DNA of 64,000 nt, from the NCBI RefSeq assembly GCF_004023625.1, contig NZ_ML137710.1:111914-175913 (forward strand), given 5' to 3'. Made by a program: the position numbers and the translations under genes. This stretch comes from Streptomyces cavernae (GTDB lineage Bacteria > Actinomycetota > Actinomycetes > Streptomycetales > Streptomycetaceae). Shown here in pieces: positions 41,110 to 50,732 of the stretch. The notes under the pieces are model-generated. The model searched no databases and was not told where the DNA came from. It was given only the letters and a program-made list of their open reading frames with translations. Numbering within the stretch: the first letter of the stretch is position 1; every line of letters begins with the position of its first letter.

Positions 41110-42363
41110 ATGGAACAGCGAGGGACGGCCGGAGCAAACGCCGACGGCACGGACATGGGCGCGACCACGGAGTTCGAGCCGGACGTCGTGAACCTGCTCG
41201 TGCTGAGCGTGCGGCGTGCGGTCAAGCGCGAGTTGTCGGTCGTGGGCACCGACACCGTGCTGGGGGAGCTGGTGCTGGGGGACACCGATGCCGGTGAGGC
41301 GATCGCCCCGGGGATGCGGAAGGCTGGTTCGCTCAGTGGTCTCATCTCCGGCCGGGCGGGCGTCGACTGGGTCAGTGACGATGAGGGCGTGGCCGTCCAG
41401 CCCGGGGAAGCGACTGCGGCTGAGGACGGGGCGGGAGCCGATCGGCACGAGGTCGACGCCGTCTGGCGGGAAGCTGTGTGGCGGTTCGGGCTCGCTGCGC
41501 GTGGAGGCGCCCCGGAGGGGGGTCGGAAGCTGCCCGGGATGAGCTCCGCTCTGCGCGCCTGTCTGCTGTCGGCGCTCAAGGCGGCGCGCGCCGAGGGGAC
41601 CGTGGCCGTGCGCTGCCGGCATGTGGCTCGCGCCCTGCTGGAGGTGCCGGACAGCAGGGCACGGGAAGCTCTGACGCTGGAGAGGCTGGACACCACCGCC
41701 GCGGCGTCCGCGCTCGACCGGCTGGACGCCGCCGCACGGGCGGGGACCGACAGGCCGGAGTCCCAGGGCGTCACCATGCTGCGGAAGGCCGGCGTGGTGG
41801 GCAAGAGCGGTAACCGTGTCACACGGGGGCTGTACTCGTGGTTGATGGGGAGCACCGCGAACGGCTCGCCGATGGTGTTCGCGGTGTACCTCGAGGCCGC
41901 CCGGCAGGCGATACGGTGCGGGCGCGCCGAGGTCGAGCCGGTGGATCTGCTGTTGGGGATCCTGGCCCTGGACCGGGCCCTGGCCGTTGCCGGGAGCCCG
42001 CTTCCGCCGGACCTGGCGGGCGTCAACTCGGCCGCGCAGCTGCTGCGCCGGCATGGCGTACGGCAGGATTCCCTCGTCTCCTCGGCTTCCGTCTCTTCGG
42101 ATTCGGCGCTCCCGTCCGGCTCCGGCAGCGACGAAGTGCCGCGGTCCGCCGCTGCCGAACGGGTGCGGACGGTGGCGCAGCTCTCCGCCGCCGAGCACGG
42201 CTCGCCCACGGTCGGTACGGTCCACCTGCTCTCCGCGCTGCTCGACGAGTCGGCGGCGGGCACCGACGCCGGGGACGGCGGCGCGGTCGTACGGCTGCTG
42301 GCCGCCCATCAGGTGGACGTGGCCGCACTGCGGGCGGACCTGGGTCTGCGGCCGGTCGGATGA
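41110..42363 (+). CDS. Protein with Clp N-terminal-like repeats, no ATPase
   Basis: 417 residues. Two regions look like Clp_N domains: an internal one with EVEPVDLLLGILALDRALA and a C-terminal one with SPTVGTVHLLSALLDES. No Walker motifs are present, so this is not a Clp unfoldase but may bind Clp substrates or act as an adaptor. An N-terminal segment (VVNLLVLSVRRAVKRELSVVG) may be a third helical repeat. ATG 41110 has GGGGGA upstream; a TTG at 41107 is adjacent. The histidine kinase gene follows after 82 bp on the same strand, so the three genes 41110-44609 may form one signalling unit. Confidence 0.65.
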   Translation: MEQRGTAGANADGTDMGATTEFEPDVVNLLVLSVRRAVKRELSVVGTDTVLGELVLGDTDAGEAIAPGMRKAGSLSGLISGRAGVDWVSDDEGVAVQPGEATAAEDGAGADRHEVDAVWREAVWRFGLAARGGAPEGGRKLPGMSSALRACLLSALKAARAEGTVAVRCRHVARALLEVPDSRAREALTLERLDTTAAASALDRLDAAARAGTDRPESQGVTMLRKAGVVGKSGNRVTRGLYSWLMGSTANGSPMVFAVYLEAARQAIRCGRAEVEPVDLLLGILALDRALAVAGSPLPPDLAGVNSAAQLLRRHGVRQDSLVSSASVSSDSALPSGSGSDEVPRSAAAERVRTVAQLSAAEHGSPTVGTVHLLSALLDESAAGTDAGDGGAVVRLLAAHQVDVAALRADLGLRPVG

Positions 42364-42445
42364 CGCCCGGGGCCCACCGTGCGGCGACCGCCGGCCTGGT
42401 TACCGTTCCTCCGGAGAGACCCGCCAAGGCGTGGCAAGGGAGATC

Positions 42446-43951
42446 ATGAGTCAGGCACCCGACGACATAGCGCTGTCGCGCTCGCCCTCAGGGCTGAGGC
42501 AGACGCTGACCGCTGCGCCACGGCGGCTGCGCCGTGAGGTGGCCGAGGGCTGGGCCGCGGTGCGTGGCGCCGAGCGTCGTACGGTCGTCGTCGAGGCACT
42601 CTTCTGCGCCCTGGCAGCAGCCTTCTGTCTGGTGCCGCTGCTGCTGGTGCCTCCGCATCGGCCGGTGTCGGCCGTTGCCGAGGCGTTGTGGGCGGTGCTG
42701 CTCGTCCCGGCCCGGCGCGGCCGGCCGGTTGCCGCGGTTGTGGGGTCCGCTCCGCTGGTCGTGGGTGACAACGTGTGGACACTGGCGGTGGTGCCGCTGG
42801 TCGTGCTGTCCGCCACCCGGCGGATCGCACCGCCGCGGCGTGCGTGGCGGGTCGTCGGGGTGGCCGGCGCCGGCATCGGTGTGCTGACCGTCGCCCTTGC
42901 CCCGGTCCGGTCCGGGGACCTGCTGTCGGCACTGGCCGAGAACGGTGTCTCGGTGGTGCTGCTTCTGCTGCTTCCCGCCCTGGCCGGGACCCTGTTGGGG
43001 CAGCGGCGGCCCCTGGTCAGCCTGCTGCGGGAACGCAACACCTATCTGGAGCAGACCCGGGCGCTGACCGCCGCTGCGGCCCGGCTGGAGGAACGGGCCC
43101 GGATAGCGGGCGAGATGCACGATCTCCTGGGCCACCGGCTGAGCCTGATCTCGGTGCACGCCGGAGCGCTGGAAGTCACTGTCGGGCGGCAGGCGCCCGC
43201 CCTCGTCGAACAGGCCGAGCTGCTGCGCACGACCACCGGTACGGCCATGGAGGAACTCCGCGAGATCCTCAGCGTCCTGCGGCGCGAGGACCTGAAGGAC
43301 ATGACTGACCCGACGGACACGGTTGCCGGGGAGGAGCGAGGAACGCTTACGGACATCACCGCTCTGGTGATGGAATCCCGGCGGACGGGCAGCGCGGTCG
43401 AGCTGGACTGGTCCGTCCCCGACACGGCCGAGCTGGGGCTCCGTACGCGTCAGGCGATCCACCGGGTGGTCCGTGAAGGGCTGACGAACGTGCTCAAGCA
43501 CGCGTCCGGTGCGCCCACGAGAGTGGAGGTCAGGGACTCGGGCAGTGGGATCGAGGTGTCCGTCACCAATGCGCCGCCCCCCGCGGGGGGCCGCTCCCAC
43601 GGGGGGAGCCACAGCGGGCTGGCCGGATGCCAGGAGCGGATCTCGTTGCTCGGCGGCACGTTCGAGGCGGGCACCCTGACCGACGGTGGATTCCGCATGG
43701 CGGCCTGGCTGCCGGTCCGCGGGAACCGCTCCCCGGAGGCCTCCGCTCCGCCGGGGACCTCTGCCGAACCCGTTCCGGACCCAGCCCGCCCTCAGCTCGG
43801 CGCCATGCAACAAAGGGGAGCACGAGCCCCACTGCCCGACGAGATCCTGACCTGGCCGCGCGTCCTCGGATCGGGCTGCGTAGCAGTGCTCGTGGTCCTG
43901 CCGACGGTGTTCTTCCTCGTCGTGTTGCTGGCGGAGGCGGCTCTAAGATGA
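42446..43951 (+). CDS. Two-component sensor histidine kinase (HisKA_3, NarL type)
   Basis: 501 residues. Four to five membrane segments occupy residues 45-190 (VVVEALFCALAAAFCLVPLL and following) with almost no extracellular domain, so it probably senses the membrane itself. The HisKA_3 box is ARIAGEMHDLLGHRLSLISV (His phospho-acceptor in M-H-D-L-L-G-H), and the ATPase region holds REGLTNVLKHA and NAPPPAGGRSHGGSHSGLAG. Unusually the protein has a further membrane segment at the very C-terminus (GSGCVAVLVVLPTVFFLVVL). ATG 42446 has GGGAG at 42438-42442. The partner regulator starts five bases after the stop. Confidence 0.88.
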   Translation: MSQAPDDIALSRSPSGLRQTLTAAPRRLRREVAEGWAAVRGAERRTVVVEALFCALAAAFCLVPLLLVPPHRPVSAVAEALWAVLLVPARRGRPVAAVVGSAPLVVGDNVWTLAVVPLVVLSATRRIAPPRRAWRVVGVAGAGIGVLTVALAPVRSGDLLSALAENGVSVVLLLLLPALAGTLLGQRRPLVSLLRERNTYLEQTRALTAAAARLEERARIAGEMHDLLGHRLSLISVHAGALEVTVGRQAPALVEQAELLRTTTGTAMEELREILSVLRREDLKDMTDPTDTVAGEERGTLTDITALVMESRRTGSAVELDWSVPDTAELGLRTRQAIHRVVREGLTNVLKHASGAPTRVEVRDSGSGIEVSVTNAPPPAGGRSHGGSHSGLAGCQERISLLGGTFEAGTLTDGGFRMAAWLPVRGNRSPEASAPPGTSAEPVPDPARPQLGAMQQRGARAPLPDEILTWPRVLGSGCVAVLVVLPTVFFLVVLLAEAALR

Positions 43952-43955
43952 GCCG

Positions 43956-44609
43956 ATGATCCGAGTTCTGGTTGCCGACGACGAGGCGCTGATGCGCGTG
44001 GGCATCCGGCTGATCCTGGAGAACGCCGAGGACATCAAGGTCGTCGCCGAGGCGGGCGACGGCCGGGAGGCCGCCGCGGCGTGCCGTGCCCAGGACATCG
44101 ATGTCGCCCTGCTCGACATCCAGATGCCGGTCAGGGACGGAATCGCGGCCGCCGAGGACATCGCCCGTATCTCGCCCCGCACCTGCGTCGTGATGCTGAC
44201 GGCGTTCGGCGAGGAGGCGCGTGTGACGCGCGCCCTGCGGGCCGGGGCGAGCGGCTTCCTGCTGAAGGACACCGGGCCCACCGAGCTGATCCGCGCCGTG
44301 CAGCTCGCCGCGAAGGGCGAACCGGTCCTGGCGCCCAGCATCACCCGGCAACTGCTCGAACGGCACGTACAGTCCGGTCGGGACACCGAGGCCGCGCTGC
44401 GCAGGACCGAAGAACTGACCCCGGCCGAACGGGATGTGCTGCGGCTGCTGGGGGCAGGGCTGTCCAACGCCGAGATCGCGGATCGGCTGTATCTCAGTGC
44501 CGGCACGGTCAAGGCGCACATCAGCCGGATCCTCACCCGAACCGGCTGCGCCAACCGCGTCCAGGCCGCCGTACTCGCCCACGACGCCGGGCTGCTCGAC
44601 GACCGTTGA
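43956..44609 (+). CDS. Response regulator, NarL/FixJ family
   Basis: 217 residues. The receiver domain has the acidic pocket in VADDEALMRVG, the phosphorylated Asp in ALLDIQMPVRDG, Thr in MLTAFGE and Lys in FLLKDTGP. The LuxR-type HTH is LTPAERDVLRLLGAGLSNAE, then IADRLYLSAGTVKAHISRIL. It is the cognate regulator of the preceding kinase (4-base gap). Target genes are unknown; the Clp-N-like gene upstream is a candidate. Confidence 0.93.
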   Translation: MIRVLVADDEALMRVGIRLILENAEDIKVVAEAGDGREAAAACRAQDIDVALLDIQMPVRDGIAAAEDIARISPRTCVVMLTAFGEEARVTRALRAGASGFLLKDTGPTELIRAVQLAAKGEPVLAPSITRQLLERHVQSGRDTEAALRRTEELTPAERDVLRLLGAGLSNAEIADRLYLSAGTVKAHISRILTRTGCANRVQAAVLAHDAGLLDDR

Positions 44610-44712
44610 GCGTGCCCCGGATCATGCGGTCCTGCCGAGGAAGCCGCGCATCGCGGGGTGGAAACCCGAAACCCGTCATGTCCCTCCCGCCGGACAGCCC
44701 CCACCAAGATCT

Positions 44713-46164
44713 TCATCGGCCGGCGCGTCCGCGAAGGCGGCGGATGCCGTACGGGGTCGCCGCTGCCAGGGCGAGTACACCCGCCGCCGTCAGGCCCGTC
44801 GTCAGACCGAGCCCCAGGGGACCGGCTCCGTCCTCGGCGGCGTCGCCGTTCACCGTGATCAGCGCCACGTTGTCGTCCTCGTCGGGGTCGCGCTGCGCAT
44901 ACGGCTTCTTGAGGACGACGGCCACCCGGCCCGGATCCCCGGAGCCGGTCTCGTCGATGCGGAAACCCAGCGTCTGGACCGCCTCCGCGCCGGGCGGCAG
45001 ATTCTTGGTCCAGCAGGTGTAGCGCTTCTCGCCCGCACGCCACGGTTGGCACACCCAGGGGTTGTACTCCAACTCGCCGTCCGGGTCCGGTGACGGCTTC
45101 TGCGGCGGGATCAGCGTCGTGCCCCCGGGCGGGATGATCTCGTAGCGGAGGTACCTGCTCTCGATGCTTCCGGGGCCGGTGTTGCGCACACCCACGTCGA
45201 TCCGGACGACATCGCCCGGTTTGCCGCGCAGATCGCCTCCGACCGCCTGGACGTCCACCTTCTGATCCGTTTCGATGCTCACCACGTCGGAGCGCCCGGT
45301 GAAGCCCTTGGGCGAGGTCGGGGTCAGGGCCAGCGGGGGACCGCTGCCGCGGACGGTGAACCGGCGCTCGTCGAAGTACGGTCCGGCGTCCTGCCCCGGC
45401 GCGAAGAGCTGGGTGTACACCAGGGCTTTGGTCAGCGACTGCCCGCCGCTCACCCGGAAGGGCCCGGTGAACGCGAACGCCCGGCCGGGCTCGATGCGCC
45501 TGTCGAAGTAGCAGTACGCGCGGGTCGGGTCCGTCGCGGTGTAGCGGCAGTTGCGGTAGGCGCGGGCGAGCCGGAGACGGGCGTCCGTGGACACCACGAT
45601 GCCGAAGCCGGTCGCCGCGATCGGTCCGCGGTTGAGGACACCCGTCCAGAGCTCTACGGGTCTGCCCGCCGCGGCGCCCTTGATGGCGATCTTCTTGTCC
45701 CACAGCTCCGGGGTGCCCGCGACCATCACCGTCTCGGCCTCGGCCCGTCTGCCGTCGGAGGCGACAGCGGTGAGCCGGAGGGTGCCGCGCGTACCGGGCG
45801 CGGCCGCCTTGTCGGCCCCGAAGACCTCCAGGTCGACCAGTCCGTCGCGGAGCCGGCTCGGGCCGAGACGACACGTGATGACGTCACCGCTCCCCTGGGC
45901 ACAGGACCCCTTCGGGTGCAGGCGGACCTTTCCCCGTACGTCGGAGGCGTCCACGGTGAGGACGACGGACGGGACGGCGACACCGCCGGTGTCGACCGCG
46001 AGCGGTATCGCGGCCCGTGTGGGGTCCGACATCTGCGTGTAGTAGACGTCCGGGGCCTCGATGCGCAGGGCACCGTCGTCCCCGGGTGCCGGGGCTGCCG
46101 ACGCCGCCCCCGACAGGGTGGTCGCCAGGACGGCCGCGAGGGCGGCGGAGACAGCACGACTCAT
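44713..46164 (-). CDS. Exported, membrane-anchored protein with beta-sandwich domains
   Basis: 483 residues. The signal peptide (MSRAVSAALAAVLATTLSGA, cleaved near A-S-A-A) is followed by an extracellular part with DUF11/CARDB-like segments (VELWTGVLNRGPIAATGF, VRIDVGVRNTGPGSIESRYL), then a C-terminal membrane segment (TTGLTAAGVLALAAATPYGI) and a basic tail RRLRGRAGR. The layout matches Streptomyces surface proteins of unknown function, and it resembles the secreted protein at 1901-3244, which lacks the anchor. ATG 46164 is preferred; a GTG at 46191 would add nine residues. Convergent with the response regulator gene. Confidence 0.78.
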   Translation of the reverse strand: MSRAVSAALAAVLATTLSGAASAAPAPGDDGALRIEAPDVYYTQMSDPTRAAIPLAVDTGGVAVPSVVLTVDASDVRGKVRLHPKGSCAQGSGDVITCRLGPSRLRDGLVDLEVFGADKAAAPGTRGTLRLTAVASDGRRAEAETVMVAGTPELWDKKIAIKGAAAGRPVELWTGVLNRGPIAATGFGIVVSTDARLRLARAYRNCRYTATDPTRAYCYFDRRIEPGRAFAFTGPFRVSGGQSLTKALVYTQLFAPGQDAGPYFDERRFTVRGSGPPLALTPTSPKGFTGRSDVVSIETDQKVDVQAVGGDLRGKPGDVVRIDVGVRNTGPGSIESRYLRYEIIPPGGTTLIPPQKPSPDPDGELEYNPWVCQPWRAGEKRYTCWTKNLPPGAEAVQTLGFRIDETGSGDPGRVAVVLKKPYAQRDPDEDDNVALITVNGDAAEDGAGPLGLGLTTGLTAAGVLALAAATPYGIRRLRGRAGR

Positions 46165-46443
46165 CCGTCGATAATGGGCCCGGCCGGACACCGGGTCGTC
46201 ACGTTCCCGTCTCGAACCGCTCTCGGCGAACCGCCGTAACGACTGCTCACGGCTGTGCGGGTGTGATGCCCGGCCGACCTGTGGGATACCGTTCCGCGGC
46301 TCTCAACCCATCGACTCTGTTCGATTACAGTGCTGGACGGACGACGCCGGTGTGCGCCGGTGTGCGGTGCTGATGGAGGCCGTGGGCGCCGGTGAGCGCC
46401 GCGGGTGCGGTAGGTGCCGGACAACGGGCGGGAGGAGGGTGGC

Positions 46444-47562
46444 GTGGTGGCTGCTGCGGCGAGTGCCGTCTGGGGGCGTGCCGAACAACAGGACTTCCGC
46501 AGCCGGGTGCGTGGGACGCTGCTCGGCGCGGCCCTCGGCGACGCGCTAGGCGCACCCCTGAACGGGCTGTCCCTGGAGGCGATCCGGGAGCAGTGCGGTG
46601 CCGGGGGGCTCACCGATCTCGCTCCCGCCTACGGCAGGCGCGGTGCCGTCACTCACCTCACCCAGATGACGCTGTTCACCGTCGACGGGCTGATCCGGGC
46701 GCAGGTGCGGCGCGACACCGGCGCCTGGCACCCGCCGACCGATCTGCACCGCGCCTACCGCCGCTGGTCGGCCACCCAGACCGACTGGGGTCCCGACGAG
46801 CGCCGCAAGGACGACGGGTGGCTGGCCCGCGAGGAGTGGCTGTACGCGCGCCGCGACCCGGACCCGGCCTGTCTGCAGGGGCTCTCCGACGGTGTGATGG
46901 GCACTCTGGACGCGCCCAAGAACCCCTGCGAGTCCGGGGGCGAGCCCGTGGTGCGGGCGGCGCCCCTCGGGCTGCTCGTGGGGTGGGAGCCGCAGCTGGT
47001 GATGCAGTTGGCCGTGGAGGGGACCGCGCAGACGCACGGGCATCCGACGGCGTACCTCGCGGCGGGGGCGTACGCGGTGATCCTGCACGGGCTGGCGCGC
47101 GGGGAGAGTCTGGACGCGGCGGTGCAGCGGGCGCTGGCGATGCTCGGGCAGCGACCGGGGCAGCAGCCCGTCGCGGACGCGCTGCAGCACGCCCTCGGGG
47201 CGGTGCGGCAGGGCATGCCCACCGCGTCCCGCGTGCAGGAGCTGGCCGGCGCGGGCACGGCGGAGGGGGCCCTGGCGGTGGCGGTGTACTGCGGGCTGGT
47301 GAGCGAGGACGTCCGGCACGGGATGGTGCTCGCGGTCAACCACGGCGGGCCCTCCGCCGCCACGGGAGCCCTGACGGGTGCCCTGCTGGGAGCCCTGCAC
47401 GGCGAGACGGCCCTGCCGCCCGCCTGGCTGGCGGAGCTGGAGGGCCGGGCGACGGTGCTGCTGCTGGCGGACGACTACGCCATGGAGATGACCCAGGGCC
47501 CGGCCCTGCACGGGCCGGGTGCGTCCTCTCCGGGGTGGCTGGCTCGGTATCCGCGAGGGTGA
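46444..47562 (+). CDS. ADP-ribosylglycohydrolase family protein
   Basis: 372 residues. The family core begins RVRGTLLGAALGDALGAPLN (metal-binding Asp), later contains PLGLLVGWEP and QTHGHPTAYLAAGAYAVILH, and ends with AVNHGGPSAATGALTGALLGAL. These enzymes remove ADP-ribose from arginine or other groups using Mg. In this member the D-S-D motif that supplies further Mg ligands in DraG appears as N-H-G-G, so the activity may differ. GTG 46444 is chosen because GGAGG (46431-46435) lies eight bases upstream. No partner ADP-ribosyltransferase gene is adjacent. Confidence 0.85.
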   Translation: MVAAAASAVWGRAEQQDFRSRVRGTLLGAALGDALGAPLNGLSLEAIREQCGAGGLTDLAPAYGRRGAVTHLTQMTLFTVDGLIRAQVRRDTGAWHPPTDLHRAYRRWSATQTDWGPDERRKDDGWLAREEWLYARRDPDPACLQGLSDGVMGTLDAPKNPCESGGEPVVRAAPLGLLVGWEPQLVMQLAVEGTAQTHGHPTAYLAAGAYAVILHGLARGESLDAAVQRALAMLGQRPGQQPVADALQHALGAVRQGMPTASRVQELAGAGTAEGALAVAVYCGLVSEDVRHGMVLAVNHGGPSAATGALTGALLGALHGETALPPAWLAELEGRATVLLLADDYAMEMTQGPALHGPGASSPGWLARYPRG

Positions 47563-47604
47563 GGGGGGCGAACCGCCCTGCCCGCCCCACCCCCCGGCCT
47601 GCCG

Positions 47605-49197
47605 TCAGTCCTTGACCGAGCTACCGGTTCCGGTCCCCGTTCCGACGGTCCCGCCGTCCACGGTGCCGGCCGGCGACGGGATGGCCGCGGCCATCGCCCC
47701 GTCGTCGTCCGTGTTGATCTTCTCGATGATCGCGTCCCGCTCGGGGGTGTCCTCCGGCTTGATCAGGCCGATCAGGATGAACAGGACGAGGGAGATGGCC
47801 ATCGGCAGGGCGACCTGGTACTCCAGCTTCACATCCGTGCGCTGGGAGAAGTCCAGGTTGTAGTTGATGAAGAAGAACGCCAGCAGACCGGCGCCCCAGC
47901 TGGTCAGAGCCGCGGTGGGGCCGGACTTTCGGAACGGTCGCAGCAGACCCAGGATGAACGGGATCGCGATCGGGCCCATCAGGCCGGCGACCCACTTGAT
48001 GACGACCGTGATGATGTCCTTGAACGTCGGCGAGTTGACCTGTGTCGCCACCGCCATCGACAGACCCAGGAAGACGACCGTCGTCACCCGCCCCGCAATC
48101 AGCCCGGTCCGGGTGTTCCACCCCCGCGCCGCCTTCGACAGCACCGGCACCACGTCCCGCGTGAACACGGCGGCGATCGCGTTGGCGTCGGAGGAGCACA
48201 TGGCCATCGTGTGCGAGAAGAAGCCGACCACGACCAGGCCCAGCAGCCCGTGCGGCAGCAGCTGTTCGGTCATCAGCCCGTACGCGTCGGACCCGTCCGG
48301 CTTCTCGGCCTTCACCAGCAGCGGCGACAGCCACATCGGGATGAAGAGGATGATCGGCCAGACGAACCACAACACCGCCGACAGCAGGGCCGAGCGGGAG
48401 GCCTCCTTGGCGCTGGGCGTGGCCATGTAGCGCTGGGCCTGGTTCCACATGCCGCCGTTGTACTCGAAGAGCTTGATGAACAGGTACGCGATGAAGAAGA
48501 CCGTCAGGTAGGGGCCCGCGAACCCGTCCGAGTGCCCGTCCAGCTTCGGCGAGTCCAGCGCCTGCGAGAGACCGCCCTGCTTGGAGATCTCGTTCAGCGC
48601 GATGACCAGCATGGCGATACCGGCCAGCAACTGGATGACGAACTGGCCCAGTTCGGTGAGCGCGTCCGCCCACAGGCCGCCGATGGTGCAGTAGATCGCG
48701 GTGATGCCACCGGTGATGAGGATGCCCTGGGTGAGGCTGACGCCGGTGAAGACGGTGAGCAGGGTGGCGATCGCGGCCCACTTCGCACCGACGTCCACGA
48801 TCTTCAGCAGGATGCCGGACCAGGCCAAGGCCTGCTGAGTCGGCACGTTATAACGGTCTTTCAGATACTCGAGGGGCGAGGCCACGTGCAGCCGTGAACG
48901 CAGCCGGTTCAGGCGTGGCGCGAACAGCTTGGCGCCGATGAGGATGCCGATGGCGATCGGCAGCGCCCAGGTGACGTAGGACGTGACGCCGTAGGTGTAG
49001 GCGATGCCGGCGTAGCCTGTGAACATCACCGCGCTGTAGCCCGACATGTGGTGCGAGATGCCGGAGAGCCACCAGGGCATCTTGCCGCCGGCGGTGAAGA
49101 AGTCGCTGACGTTGTCCACGCGCTTGTGGGACCAGATGCCGATCGCCGTCATCACACCGAAGTACGCGATCAGGACGGCCCAGTCGAGACCGTTCAT
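47605..49197 (-). CDS. Sodium:solute symporter (SSS family)
   Basis: 530 residues with about 13-14 membrane segments. The first includes LDWAVLIAYFGVMTAIGIW and then FFTAGGKMPWWLSGISHHMS, the SSS hallmark region. It is Na-coupled and imports a small solute, with sugars, organic acids or inositol most likely in this subfamily (SGLT-like Y-x-x-G-x-x-Y segments, FEYNGGMWNQAQRY). The last 40 residues are an acidic, then Gly/Thr-rich cytosolic tail. GGAGGGG precedes the ATG. It is convergent with the ADP-ribosylglycohydrolase gene and has a long A/T-rich promoter region upstream. The substrate is not determinable. Confidence 0.9.
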   Translation of the reverse strand: MNGLDWAVLIAYFGVMTAIGIWSHKRVDNVSDFFTAGGKMPWWLSGISHHMSGYSAVMFTGYAGIAYTYGVTSYVTWALPIAIGILIGAKLFAPRLNRLRSRLHVASPLEYLKDRYNVPTQQALAWSGILLKIVDVGAKWAAIATLLTVFTGVSLTQGILITGGITAIYCTIGGLWADALTELGQFVIQLLAGIAMLVIALNEISKQGGLSQALDSPKLDGHSDGFAGPYLTVFFIAYLFIKLFEYNGGMWNQAQRYMATPSAKEASRSALLSAVLWFVWPIILFIPMWLSPLLVKAEKPDGSDAYGLMTEQLLPHGLLGLVVVGFFSHTMAMCSSDANAIAAVFTRDVVPVLSKAARGWNTRTGLIAGRVTTVVFLGLSMAVATQVNSPTFKDIITVVIKWVAGLMGPIAIPFILGLLRPFRKSGPTAALTSWGAGLLAFFFINYNLDFSQRTDVKLEYQVALPMAISLVLFILIGLIKPEDTPERDAIIEKINTDDDGAMAAAIPSPAGTVDGGTVGTGTGTGSSVKD

Positions 49198-49684
49198 GTG
49201 CCCCCTCCAGGGGTCCGCCTTCTGAACCTGCAGATACCGGGCTGCACTTCGCCAGTACGCACATTTGGGCGGCGCCCCCGTGCGGGAGCGGGGGACTTGG
49301 GGGATTGAACCGCCGGTCAGACCGGCCGGTCAAGACCTTTCTTGGTCATGGATATGAACACAGATCAGAAGTCAGAACAATTTTACTCGCTCTTGACCAT
49401 ACGTGCGGTTGTCGCGAACGTGGCCACGCGCACACCATGAGCGAGCACTTCGTCAGATGGATACATCCGATGGATCGGGCCGGACGGGATGCGGGTCCCG
49501 TACGGCCGGAAAGCGGGGTCGACTGCCTGAGCCTGCCCAGCGGTTCATCGAGGCATCCCTCGGTCACCGAATCGCCGCTCGGTTCACCGCGGCACCCCTC
49601 GGTTCATCGAGGCACCCCTCGGTTCGCCGTGTCGCCGCTCGGTTCACCGAGTCGCCCACCCCTCACCCCGCCGCTCGTGCCGGG
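49198..49684. other. Promoter region of the symporter plus degenerate repeats
   Basis: 487 bp without a gene. 49340-49410 is notably A/T-rich and should hold the symporter promoter. A 12-bp palindrome GACCGGCCGGTC (49320-49331) may be an operator. 49537-49655 carries the repeats listed separately. Confidence 0.6.
49537..49655. repeat. Degenerate tandem repeats of about 20 bp
   Basis: Six or so imperfect copies of CTCGGTTCACCGAGGCACCC, many containing the small inverted element CGGTTCACCG. It lies between the symporter promoter and the end of the SDR gene. Confidence 0.7.
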
Positions 49685-50470
49685 TCAGCGCATCAGTTCG
49701 CCCGCGTTCACCAGCAGCGACTGACCGGTGATCGCCCGGGCCCGGTCGGAGGCCAGGAACACCACGGCGTCCGCCACATCGCGGTCCGTGGCCAGCTCCG
49801 GCAGTGCCATCCGGTCGGTGAGGCGCTTGAGGACGTCCTCCTCCGGGACGCCCTCGCTGTGCGCGGTGAACCGTACGTACGCCTCGACCGGCGGTCCCCA
49901 CATCCAGCCCGGCAGCACGGTGTTGACACGTATCCGCTGCGGGCCGAGTTCGCGTGCCAGCGAGTACATCGCGGAGGTCAGCGCGCCCTTGGACGCGGCG
50001 TACGCGGCCTGCTGCACCTGGGTCGGCGCTGCCACCGACGACTGGGTGCCGATGATGACGACGGAGCCGCCGCGTTCCTTGAGGGCGGGCAGGCAGGCAC
50101 GTGTCATCCGCAGCGTGCCCAGCAGGTTGACGTCCAGGACCGACTGCCAGGTGGCGAAGTCCGCGTCCTCCAGGCCGCCGAAGTAGCTGTCCCAGGCCGC
50201 AACATGGATCACCGCGTCGATCCGCCCGAACCGCTCCCACGCGAACTGCGCGAGTGCGTCGCAGTGCCGTTCGTTGGTGATGTCGGTCCCCTTGAACGCC
50301 GTGTGCTCGCCGTCCGGGTCGAGCTCGGCGACCGTCTTGGCGAGGTTCGCCTCCGTGCGCGCCCCGAGCACCGCGTTGCCCCCGTCGCGCAGCACCGCCT
50401 CGACGACCTGCCGGCCGAGCCCGGCACCGACCCCGGAGACGATGACGGTCTTCCCTGCCAGCAGTGACAT
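49685..50470 (-). CDS. Short-chain dehydrogenase/reductase of the proposed regulon
   Basis: 261 residues. Coenzyme motif SGVGAGLGRQ (T-G-x3-G-x-G type), an H-V-A-A variant of N-N-A-G, and catalytic Ser in GTQSSVAAP with Y-A-A-S-K. The C-terminus ITGQSLLVNAGELMR is standard. ATG 50470 has GGAGG six bases upstream; the frame extends further upstream but without support. A perfect extended copy of the CTGACG palindrome (operator 9) lies 46 bp before the start, so although it is more than 20 kb from the other catabolic genes it probably belongs to the same regulon. It would oxidise or reduce a hydroxy/keto intermediate. Confidence 0.9.
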   Translation of the reverse strand: MSLLAGKTVIVSGVGAGLGRQVVEAVLRDGGNAVLGARTEANLAKTVAELDPDGEHTAFKGTDITNERHCDALAQFAWERFGRIDAVIHVAAWDSYFGGLEDADFATWQSVLDVNLLGTLRMTRACLPALKERGGSVVIIGTQSSVAAPTQVQQAAYAASKGALTSAMYSLARELGPQRIRVNTVLPGWMWGPPVEAYVRFTAHSEGVPEEDVLKRLTDRMALPELATDRDVADAVVFLASDRARAITGQSLLVNAGELMR

Positions 50471-50515
50471 CGCGTGCCTCCGGACGGTCGGTTGGGGTGG
50501 CGTTGGCGGGTACTT

Positions 50516-50530
50516 CTGACGGAGCGTCAG
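50516..50530. promoter_or_regulatory. Proposed regulon operator 9 (best copy)
   Basis: CTGACG-GAG-CGTCAG with outer TT and AA also paired (50514-50532), giving an 8-bp perfect inverted repeat around a 3-bp spacer, the longest copy of the motif in the window. Confidence 0.75.
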
Positions 50531-50732
50531 AATATGGCTGTCGAGCGGAAGTGGGAAGTGCGGGGACGAGGGCGAGTCCCGGGGATCCGCTGCCGCAAAG
50601 ATCCACGGTAGCGTCCGCGCGGTCGGTTTTCGCCGACTCCGCACCACCACCCGTCCGTTGAGGACGGGACCGAAGGCCGGTACCGGCCCTGTGCGGTCCG
50701 GGGGTGGAACCCGCGGGGCCGAAAACATCGGG

